DNA of 64,000 bases from Puffinus mauretanicus. Lineage: Eukaryota; Chordata; Aves; Procellariiformes; Procellariidae. A program made the position numbers and the translations under genes. Where the stretch lies: NCBI GenBank assembly GCA_023333565.1, contig JAJKFH010003937.1, positions 558,001 through 622,000 on the forward strand. The letters are read 5' to 3'. This document shows positions 36,401-48,400 of the stretch, piece after piece (the stretch's first letter is position 1; each line of letters opens with the position of its first letter). The notes under the pieces are model-generated. The model had not been told where the DNA came from, searched no databases, and was given only the letters and a program-made list of their open reading frames with translations.

Positions 36401-39400
36401 CATTTATTTTGCAGCATGATCAGTTATTATGCAGCATGAAGCTTTTATGTTAACTATTTCACTTCACTGGCACAGCTATTTTAACTAAGATGCCTTGCTG
36501 TGAATGAGTTTGAGGAATCTATTGCCTCGTTATCTGTTTGCCTATTAAAGAAGATCCTTTTTTAAAATCTATATAGATTTTGTATCCTTGAGCTAAAATA
36601 TGAACGTTCCATTTCTACCATTGTACAACATTGTACAATCAGTTTTTCGTAAATACTGCATAAAGTGTTTCTCCTTAAAGGAGTAAGTTATCCTAACTAC
36701 TTCTAGCATCATAACTAGATAATTAGTAGCATCGAACACACCGATTTTCAGCTGTCCAATTTATTTTCGCCTCTAGATGTGGTATTGATTTACCCTCTAC
36801 CGATTGAAACCCACCATTATAATTTCTAATGTTGATCTTGCCATTCATTGATCAGGGATAAGCTGGTGGGCAGTTAATTTTTGCTACTGCTTCTCAGTTC
36901 AAACATTAAGTCTTTATTGGCGAGTTTGGTATGATATTTTTCTCCCTCTTCTAGTTAGTAGCAAAAATGTGTTTGAATAACTTTGGCAATACGCATCAAG
37001 AGAACAGGTGGATAATTGGTTTAATTCCTTGTTAGAAAATATTTTTAACCAATTGTGAATAAACATAAAGGCAACATTCATAATTATACACCAAGACATT
37101 ATATTTATTCTTCATTCCTTTTGCCTGATTGAAACCTGTGGGATTTTGAAGGGCTACAGCGTCCGTGCTCCCAGTCTGCACTGTGAGCTGTCAGGGGAAC
37201 TGGCAGCAGAATTGCCATATTTGCTGTTATATTTGTTTTAAAGAGGGAGGGGGTCCGTTGTGCACATTTGTAACGACAGAACTTTGTTCTGGCATCTTGG
37301 GAACAGCATCTGCCTCAGCTGTTTTTATGTAGTTCATCCAAAGCATACCAGTTTTTTTCTTAACGATTTATGGGGTCATTGGAGCTTACTGCCCAAGTTT
37401 ATCACAGTTTTAATTCTCATTTGAAGATGTGTTTTAGACCTGATTTTCAGATGGGAAACTGAAGCAGACAGAAGCTAAATAATTTGCTTAAGGCCACTGA
37501 GGATGTCTGTGGTGGAGCAGGGATTTGAATTGCAATCGAGCAGCAACTCCGTTCTGTAAATGTGTCGGTAGTTGGCATAAGAAATATGGCAATCCTGCAT
37601 TTCTCAGCTTTTGGGGAATTGAGCCTGTCCCAAGTGCATGACAAGAATATGTACCTGTGGCATGTTTCTCTGTGGTGCTGCTGCCTAATGGATGGGATTT
37701 TCAAGCAGAAGGGCTTACAGAGGTTGCATTGTCTGTGGCTGTCTCTTGCTAAGTGTGAAATGACCCAATTCTTGCTGGTATTACCATATTAACTGTTTTA
37801 ACTTTATTTTCAGTGATACATTTAGGGTGAAAAAATCACCAAAAAGATCCCCACTATCTGAGCCTCCTTCTCAGGTAAAGTACTGCCTTATTTTGATGCT
37901 CATAATTTGTGGTCTTGTAGGGGCAAAAAAGGGAAATTTTATTTATTTAATTGTAGAATTGTACATTTAATAATAGAAGGGGGTTTTGTAAAGAATGTAA
38001 GCATATTAGTGTTCAAGTATAGCACACTGGGCTATAATCATAAGATATTAAACTTTTGGTCTCTAGAAGCACGTATACAACATATATTAGATCCAGTGTT
38101 TGCTCTGGGAATTCCAGTTAGACTATCAGTGCATGTACTTTGGAGAGTCCTGTGTTACAATGGAGCGACAATATGAATAAATATCTTCAATCAGCTGTCT
38201 GAAAAACTAAACGTAACTATACACCCTGGAGTTTTAGATTAGAAAGTAAGAAACTAAATGCATCAAACTGGTGGGCTGGAAGGGAAATAGAAATAAAACA
38301 AGTGGGCTGATCTACTAGGAACATGTGCTTGGATGGTTTTATTCCTTGTTGTAAACTGCCGGCAGGTGGTTTTCTTGGAAGAGAAGTTAACAAAAGCTGT
38401 TCTGCCTACAAAGGCCTAAGTGCTTTGATGTGGCACAGCTCCTTCCATGCTGCTGTTCATCTTCCTGTTATCCATCCTACCCTTTTATTTATGCTGCTTG
38501 ACAACCCAGAAAGGAAGAAAGGGTTCATGACCTCGCAGACGTAGGAAGGCTTGCTCCCATGAGGGAAGCCTAAAAAGTCAGTTTTGGTAGTCAAAGACTT
38601 CAGTCGTGGGTGATGTGTGCCACTTATGTCAAGTGCCTAACAGATTTAAACGGCTCTGGGTTTTCTTTCTTCCTTGTTCTCAAGGCAGCTTTGCAATGCG
38701 AGTGTTTATCATCAAAGAGTTTAGTTATACTGGGAAAACTTGCTGCTAGTAGGTTCTAAATGAAGTACTTTAATATTTTTCATTAAGTGTTTTATACAGA
38801 GCTGCAGTAAAGAGTATGGAATTCAAAAGATGACTGTGGTCGTGCGGAGGAATTTAGGGAGTTGACTATTCAACGTGTTAATGAAAGATAATAGAACTAA
38901 TTGGCGCTTGTTTTCTGCAGGATCCCACTCCACTGCCTACTCCAGAAACACCTCCCGTCATATCCACAGTGGTTCATGCGACAGACGAGGAGAAACTGGC
39001 GTCTTCGGTGACCAGTCAGAAATGGACCTGCATGACTGTGGACCTGAACACGGATAAACAGGATTACCCGCAGCCATCTGATCTGTCTACATTTGTTAAT
39101 GAGACTAAATTCAGCTCTCCTACAGAGGGTATGCTTTATAAATGACTATCTGCATCCACCTAACGTTTTATATTTATTGAGAGGGGTTTTGGTTCATTCG
39201 AGGATATTGGCATATACTTTGCTGAATGCAAACTGTATTATTTGGGAACCCTAAAAAATGATGCTCTTTGGACCAGTCTGGGGAACTTGGCAATTATGGG
39301 GAGCTGAATGTATGACCCCCATAGTCCCACCTTGAGTTTTCGAGAAAGAGTAGAGAGAAGGCTTAAAGGAAAATGAAAGGGCCCTTCAGAGAAGGGCTTT

Positions 39401-42400
39401 TGCTTCCTTTGTATGGTTAATTATAGACATGCTCTGTTCTTCTGTGTGTGCTACCTGTTCTCTCTGTGCCTTCATGGGAGACTGGGGTCTGACACCACTC
39501 TCAGTGCTCTCGGATCCCGAGTCAGTGAACTACTGATTTTGCCTGAGCCTGTTCCTCTAACCTGAATGGGAGAAGGTCCCAGGTTAAAATTCTGCTCCAA
39601 GTTTGTGTATTGCATTAAGACCCTTAACATGCCATCTCTCCTCCAGGTTCCTAGGATCCAGGTATCTTTATGCATAAAAATGTCCAGGATATTCCCTGCG
39701 TAAGATAGCTACCATTCATGTGCCAGATAAGCTTATCCAGAACGAAATTTTATTAAGATTTTTCCTGTTGTACCTTCCTATAAGCAGTTGTGAGCTAAAG
39801 CTGGAAGTTTCTATTAAGAGAACTGTCATTCCAGGTCTGTGAAATGTGGAAGAGACAGAAAATTTGCATGTGGCCTTCCTTGGGGTTACCAGAGGGAATA
39901 CTGCTTTGTAACCTCTGCTCCAAGGGCAGATTTTCAGCTTTGTGGGTGGGAAGAATGTATGAGTTTAACTTGGCTTAAACTTTTTCTTCTTGATCAGAAT
40001 TTTTTTTTCCCCCTAACCTTTCAAACCGTGTCCCAATCTACTATTAAAGCTACTTTATGCCATTTTAGACTGGGCTTGAGGAGTATTTGCCTAATTAAGA
40101 ACTGCTAAGTTTTAGGTCAAACATGTTTGACATTAAAAGGCATGAATAATCACAGTGGCACTGCATGTGTTCACATACACGTGCTTATATGTTTGTGTGG
40201 CCTGGGCTTTTTGGAAATCTGTTGAGTCTTCTGTTCAGATAAGTATTTCAGCCTGGATAAATCCATTTGACTTTATTATCAAATTATAAATTTTAGATAT
40301 CGGCTTCACTTCATTTGTATTAAAAAAAATTTTTTTAAAGAAATATTTTTTAGAAAATAAGCTCCCCAAATCTGGGAAAATGGAAATTAAATGGAAGGAA
40401 GTGGAACAAAAGAATAGTGAGAGATACTCTAAGGCAATCATTTTAACTATCAAAGTGGGTAGAAGAAAGTGAGCAAAGCTCCTAATTAAATGCTAATTGT
40501 CTTGTCTCATGTGTGCTGCATGGTGTAGTCGGAGTTTCAGATTACATGCTAATTATAATCAACAATGCATCCGCTTTTCAGATCTCTTAAAAATAATAAT
40601 TTTTTTCCCTTGACAGTCTTGCTCCTGTGGCGCTGAGAAATTTTTTAGTAATTCCAGGGCTGTTTCTCAGTGTGAATATTTTTACCCCTCCCAGATACTA
40701 GTATGAGTATCCTGTAACCTAACACGGCTTTTGTACAGATACAGCTCAACTACGGAGTCAGCCGATACATCCAGCTCTCATCTGTTGCATGTGCTGCTTA
40801 TAACTGCTGCCATTTCCGTGTTGCACAGACCAGAAATAAGCAGTAATTATTAGCAGAAAATTCTGATGTAATCTTGCAGCTATTTGTGGGAGGAGTTGGA
40901 GGACATCACTTAGTAAGTCTGTCATATGTATTTATAAAAGATAATTATCTTACTTTATGGGATATCCTGGGCATTTGTAGATTTTGAATGCATAGAGGTA
41001 ACAGGAGACTAAGATTTCGGAGGGGAGATGATGTCTTGGAGGAGATACCTAGGAGAGGAGATAGTGTCTAATTACGCTGGAAACTTCTGAGAGCAATGAA
41101 ACAAAACAAACTGCTTTTAGCGAGCCACATTATTCCCTTTGTTTCTAGTTGAAGTATTTCCATCTGCGTTCTGCCTTTTTTAAATCAGTAAATTTAAGTA
41201 CGCGTTGTCCCAAAAGTCAGTCTGGATTGCAGTTGCAAAGCCACCACCAGCCCTGCGAGGCAGAGGGAAGATCGCTGCCAGCTGTGCCAGCAGAGGACAG
41301 TGCCGGTACGTCTCCTGCCCGTGAGCGTGCTTGTACGCTCCCTCACCGATTGCTCTCCGGGGTCATGAAGCTGCCCCATGAACATTCGTGGTGCACCTCA
41401 CTGGGCTGTGTGTGGATAAATGAAATACAGAAAGGCAGTTACTAAACACTGGATACTGTTATCTGGTATTTTGTGCCTTTTCCTGCAATGCTGCATCCAG
41501 GAAGTGGCTTGAATCCCATCGTTTCAGTTTTGTTTCTGTTTTCACTAGGAGGACGCTTGTATCTGATACCAGGAGGTTGTCCATCTTGCCTGGCTCCCTA
41601 TTACCATTAAAACATATGGTGCTAGGAATTTCAATGTGAGGAGCCTGCTATTATAACATTCTCTTCACTTAGACATTTTACTATTAATATCTCCCACATG
41701 TCAGGTACTGAGAGTTTGTGGCTGTTCCTCTTCAGTGGTTGTTTGACAAAATACATAGACTTGTGGAATTACAGTGCTTGTACGCTACGGTGCTTTTCAT
41801 TATAAAAAATTTTTGAGCATTGTAAACTCACATTGCACCCTTTGAAACTTTTTTCCTAAACAAAACAGGTAAGAGATTATCCTTAGGGTTGGTTTGTTTT
41901 TAAAGAACAAAAGTTTTAATGATGGTTACTGTCTTCCTGATACAAGCTCTACTTTTCAAAAGCTTCCTAAATCTAGAAGAATTTTAGCACCTACTTTTAT
42001 CATAATGTAAATGCTACTGTGCCATTCATTAGAAGTTACATATAATGGAAATGAAATTATACAAGTGGTTTATTGAATTAACTCATGGAAACAGAGTAAA
42101 ACACAGCATTAGGACAAATTAACGATGTTTTTAATTTTTAAATTAAGGTGTTATTGAATGAAGTCTTTGCTTTCATTTGGGTGCAGGAAGGTATGCTCTC
42201 TTTTCCATTTTGCTGTGTTTTATCTGTCTGCCTCTATATCGTCTCACTACTGGGTGACCACAGATTGGAAAGAAATACTGGTTTTTCTCTCCAGTGTAAT
42301 TAGGAGATTAGAAATAGAGAAGCAGTAAAAATTTGCATTTTTATTAGGGTTTAGATTTAGGGTTCTTCGTAAATCTTCCCGCCTTAGGCTTTTCCTCTGT

Positions 42401-45400
42401 AACTAAAATGTGAGAACAGCCCAGTAAGCTGGGCTGTTGTGTCACCCCTTGTTCAATGAGCATACAGGTATTTTATGTATCTTTTATCTTAAGTGATACC
42501 ACAGTAGTCCTTCTTAACTGAGAACTGTGTGATAAACATTAAGAAATAGAAATTACTTCATTTCTCAACAGTTTTTAAATCTTTTTGCGTACATTAAAGG
42601 AAACTGGTATCAGCATTACCAATTACTGAAAAATGTGTTTTCTGTGATAAGATAACATGACAGAGTAAAGTTACGTGTGCTCTGAAAGCGATCTGAATCT
42701 TTATTAATTTCCTGGCCCCTGGGGCAGACTCTTGTGCAAATTGATAAAGCTGAAATTTTTCAGGCAAATGAATTTGCCTGAAATGTGTCATAGGTTCATT
42801 GTTGAAAATCAGTGAAAATCAGTGCCACTTCTGCTTTCTCTCTGTATATTCTATTAATACCTCTTAGAAAAGTATTGAGCAGAATGGAGGTGGCCCTTGT
42901 AAATGAGAAGAGATCTCATTTACTTATGCAAAAATCATTTCATGGCATGTATTTAATAGCTTTTCTTTGTTTCTGTTGCAGAATTGGAATATGGCAACTC
43001 ATATGAAATAGAATATATGGAGAAAATAGGCTCCTCTGTGCCTGTAAGTTCTCACTTCCATTTCCATTCATTTGCATTCCCTTGTCATAATATACTATCC
43101 TGATAATGCCATCAGCCTCGCTACCCCTTAAATTAATTACAGTGTACCCGCAGCAGATTTGCAAAACCGGTTCCTTTAAATTGGCATAACTGGGGTAAAT
43201 TGCATGTGCTTTGTTTTCCTATACCCTGTAGAGCTCGTTCCATTTCATCATTTTATTTTTAAGCTAGCATCATAGCAGTTCTTTCTGGAGATTAAGAGCA
43301 AATCAGTATTTCCAGCAGTGTAGAGTACAAAGCTGTCTACAGCAACTATTGAACTATTTTAAGAAACTGCGAGTAAAACTTTTAAGAAGATGGAGGGAAT
43401 CAGTAGAGAATACAGAATAAATGTGAAATATGGAATGCAGTACTATACATTATCAGTTGTTTTGCCTTCTATTTAATTCATGGATTTGATAGCTTGACTA
43501 GATCCAGTGGGGGTATATCCACAGGGGAAGTTAGAAACATCAAGCATGTATGTCAGGCACTTAAACTGATGAGAATAACATTGGTTTCAATGAATATTTT
43601 AGTAACACTTTCAGTCAAGGGATGCCTCCTGTCTGACAGGACCAGAAATCTGGTTAACCCCGAAGTGGGAGAAGAAGAGCCATTACAAAGAGTGAACTGT
43701 TTAACTTTGTTTTTTAATGGTTTCTTCCGTAAAGAGATTATCCCAATATCAGCATAGACTATATTACAGTTCTATATTATTAGTTGTTTGTCAAGTCATT
43801 TGGTCACTTAAAGCTTCAGTGACCTGAATTAGCTTTAATGGAGAACGGTTGAGTTGCTAAACGAGTCTTTCTTTTCCTGTTGCCAGCAGGATGATAGCAC
43901 CCCGAAGAAACAATCTTTATACCTAATGTTTGATGCACAGCATGAGAGCCCAGTCAAATCACCTCCCATCAGACTGTCTGATTCCACAACACCATGCTCA
44001 GGGTAAGCAAATTCAGCCATGGAAAAGGATGCCAGGGAGATGAGTTACCATCATAGCATGTACACAGGCAATTTTTCCTCTATCCGCCTCTGTGTTGCCG
44101 CGTTCTTTGTTTAAAAATAATTCCCATCTGTGTACGCATATGATAGAGAATAGAGGGCAGAGATACTGAAGTTTTATAATGGGAAGATATAAGGACATAT
44201 ATTTCTCCTTCATATTCTTACTAAATAGAGTCTAGAGTCACAGTGGCAACTGTTTCACTAGACTGTGGCTTCCTGCTTACAGTTTTCTTCTCAGATACTG
44301 AGGTCATTTTCATGTCAATCTAGGAATCTCCTAATTACAAGTTTTCACTTGGCCTTTCCTAGATATATTTTCTGAACAAGGAGCCTCGTTCATAAGGACA
44401 GGATGTGGGGGTTGTATTTACTTCCAAAAATTTTGCTTGTTAAGGACATCTGTTCTTGTTAGTAAAAGTTGTTTGTTGGGAGAGATGTAGGTCACAATGA
44501 GAAAGGGGTAAAAAGGCAAGTGAGAAGTATTTAAGGAATGTGCATAACATTTCTGATAGAACTGGCTTTATTTAGATGACTCTGGTGCATTGCTTTGAAA
44601 GGATATTGCAAAGTGTTATGAGATAGAATGATATAAAGTTGAGTTGAAACAATGTGCGTGTGTGTATATATACACACACACATGAAAGTAATGAAGAGGA
44701 CTTCCTTCCTGGTACCAGCAGCAGAATTGTAAGGCCCTGAAAGCATGTACACAATCTTTTTCCAGGTCAAGTTTTGAAGACCCTGAAGCCCAACAATCCT
44801 CTGGAATGAAAATACAACATCCAGCTTCCCGAGTCCTAGCTGCCAGCCAAGAGGCACACTTACAGACACCTGACAAGTCAAAGCAGAAAGACCTAGAGCC
44901 CATGACCCTAGGAACAACTCCAGAGGCTATTGAAATAGTAAGTAATTTATTATAAGAGTTTGGTAATCATTTTCCTGCAGGAATTTCTCATGTCATAGGT
45001 AGCAAAGGTGGATCTCGAAAGTAGAGTGAAACTCAACCTGATACTTAAAGATCTTGGTAGCAGCATGTGGTAGGACCCAAATGAGGGAGGTAGGTTGATG
45101 GAACTGACGGAATTCAGAAGAATTTTCTGAATTCTTGCCATAGCTTAACATGTTCTTGTGATTACTTATTCCAAGTTGATACTTTGAAGTGCTTTTTTTC
45201 TCACACAGGCCTTTTTACACTGTGCTTTAATCCAATATTTGAAAAAATATTTTATTTATAAAATAAGGGATTTGTTCTGTTGCACGTACTGTAAAATGTC
45301 GAAATTTTGTTGGTAAAGAACAGGTGCCTTTCACATTTTTGTATAAACTGCTAACTGTGTTGTTGTTGTCATCTGATACTGATAATGTTTGATTATTAGA

Positions 45401-48400
45401 ACTCATTCCAGCTTCCAGTTAAATCACTTTTTTCAGTGGCTTCTCTGGGTTGGGTTTGAATTAGTGGTGAGCCCTTGCTTGCTTCCAACCTGCGCTGCAT
45501 ACAGACTTCAGAGCACTGGTTCTCAAATTCATGAAGGTTCCTCCAAGGCCTCCACTTTTCCAGGCAAACTTGTTTCACAAATGCCTACAGCACTAAGCAT
45601 GCTAAGCTATATGACAATATATTTACTGAGGAGTCAAAATAAGAAGCAGCTCACTTTAATACTGTGCTTAATTTATATTAATGATGCTGTTGATACCATC
45701 TCACAAAACATTTTTTATGAGCCTGAATACTTTTCTCACTGCAGGGAGTCTTGGGTACCCAAATCCCAGAGGTCTTGTTTTTGTCGTTCTAATTCTGTCC
45801 ACCCTGATATTGTGTATTTATCCTGATCATGTTATAATTGTGAACGTAACTGATTTTATCCCCAGTAAGCCGCAGAAGACTGTAAAAAGAGTCTTGCTGA
45901 GGTTCCCCTTGGTTTTGGTAGTCTTCAGAGCTTTTGGACAGCCTTAGAGATGCCTGAACTGAACATAAGCTATTGTATGAACAAAACCTACGGTAACTGT
46001 TTGAAAACTCTTGTAGAAGTATCGAGAGTGGGCTGTGGTCCATGGTTTGAGAGCCATTGCTTTAGAGGTCCTAATATTACTTACTTCACGTTAGTCTTGG
46101 AAAATTTGCTCAGCTTTTAAATTAAGAAGAATTGTTCTTGATGTTTGTCTGTTACACCTATGAATCATGTATTCAAAAGTAATCTTCAGTGGGGCGTGAA
46201 ATTACTAGGAATCAAAGATTTGCAGACAGGTATGTGCTTTTGGCCTGAACTACTTGAGCAAAATCTCTTTTGCTTATTCTATATCCTCCTTACCCTTCAG
46301 ACATCTCCTGAAGACTCCTTTGTCTCTGCTGATGCTCTTCTCAATAGGATATCTAAGAAAACCTCAATATGTGATCAGCCTGAATATCTAGATCCTGACT
46401 TAGCAGAAAAGAACCCCCCAGTATTTGCTCAAAAACTTCAGGTTTGTAGCAGAAATATAAATGTCGCTTTTCTTTAATTTGTCTATACACAGGTATAGAC
46501 ACCCTCATCTGAAAGGGGTGGGGGGAGGCTTGGAGGGGAGGTGGGAAAGAAGCAAAATAATGATTTGATTCTTTCCAAAGTAACTTTGGCCTTTCAGGAA
46601 CTTAAGGAACAGAGATATTTTAATTTAATTCATATAATACATAAAGTTAAACTTAAATTTCATCAACATTTTCAGCTGTCGTGTACTACTGATGTATATA
46701 TTTTGCAGAAGTCTTTATAAAGCAAATCTTTTAAGCTTGACCCAGGACTTGATGTGTGGCGAGTTGTCTTGACACCTGGCCTTAGTAGGTCTGTGCGCAT
46801 AGATTCATTTTGAGAGATTTAGGCCCTAATTCTGCTGAAATGAAAATTAGGCTTTGTTTTTCTGGTAATCTGTCTAATGCAGAATTTGGCATGGCTTCCT
46901 CTAGGAAAAGCAAATCTCTCTGCAGAGCAGTTCTGTATGTCAGGAGATACTTTCTAGAATATTTATAGTGAAACTAAAACAGCGAAGGTTGAATTGAGAG
47001 CAGCAGCTGGCATAAATTACATGAAATGAAAACAAAAGGAGAGGAGTCTGTGAAAAACAGCTTTAGCTTCGGAAAACATTTGTTTTACCCAAAGTGTTGT
47101 TCATACTTATCCCCTAATAAAAATTGTTTGTCTATACAGCTACCTCAAAACTAACCAAAAACTGGAGTTTTATACCAATGTTCTAGCCATCAAAGGAATA
47201 TGGGATGTATTTGTCACCCAGGAATTCTCAGAATTCTACATTAAAATATAACATTCCATTTCTGACTGTGTTAAACATTTTTGCTATGTTCTTAATACAT
47301 TTTTTTTCTGTGGATTGCTCACAACCAAACACTTGACAGGAGGAGTTAGAGTTTGCTGCAATGAGGATAGAAGCACTGAAGTTAGCCAGGCAGATTACCC
47401 TGTCTTCTTTCCGCTCCGAGGTATCTGTTTTGTGCCTGCCATGCGTGTGTGAGTGTGCACAGACTAAGAAACCGAGTGCTGCTTTTTCTTTAACAAGGTA
47501 ACTAAGGCTCTCAGAGTGCAGTGCTAAGCTGAGCGCACCTCAGCGTGGCACGGAAGAGCATGCTGAAAGCAGTACTGCACACCGAAATGCTGTCACCTGC
47601 TCCACTTACAGAGTACTGCTTCATCCAAATTAACAAAAGGCAAATTTGAAGGAGGAAGCAGGCATATTCCTTTTGCAATTCTGCAGTGAGATGGCCATTT
47701 GTCTTCTGTCTACAGCAAGATTTGTCTTAAAATGTTTGATGGCAAAGCAATACCAAACCTACTTCTTATTAAGATGCTATAGATTTTGACTGTAGGGGCA
47801 TTTTGCCTTTTGTCAGTATTTTCAGCTTGAAAGCGGACAGCTTGACCCTCAAAGTTCAGAAGTGAGAAGTTCAATCAACCCTGCCTTCAGGCTTCTGAAG
47901 AAAGGGACTGCAGCAGGCTTGGAAGGGCTGTAGAGCTCCCAAGGAAAAAAGGCCTCCCAACACAATGTGTTTATTCACGAAGATCTAAAGCTTTTTTTTT
48001 ATTGCTACTTCTATGTTGTGCTGGCTAGCGCCTCCTCAGAGTGATGCTTTGCACTGCTCTAGGGATGCACGTGGTCCTCGCTGTGTTTGGAACGGGACAG
48101 AAAAGCTCACTCTGATGTGCTGGGGTTGGTGGTTGTGCAGCCCGTTTATGATGCTCTTCATCGTGCTTTTAACAAAAACGTCAAGCCAAAAATGTTAGTG
48201 GCTTTCTTGGGAGGTGGTATCAGCTGAATGGGATGCTGATGGCAGTGTCTTGCTGCAGTGAGATATTTTATGCCAAATGAGGAGAATGTGCTTCTGACAT
48301 GTTCTTCTCCAGTGATCTTTCTCTTCTTATACTGTCCGTTAATAAATCAGTGGGAAGTCTTTTGGCTGGTTCTATATTATCTTGAGTTCATTGCATCATA

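Noticed and set aside
44531..44917. 128-codon minus-strand frame (and a 95-codon neighbour)
   Set aside because: It overlaps the TACC2 exon at 44766-44937 antisense and is a shadow of that coding sequence plus the CA/TG tract.
45389..45826. 145-codon plus-strand frame in a TACC2 intron
   Set aside because: No homology, and no splice sites linking it in frame to the neighbouring exons, whose boundaries are already fixed by conserved sequence.
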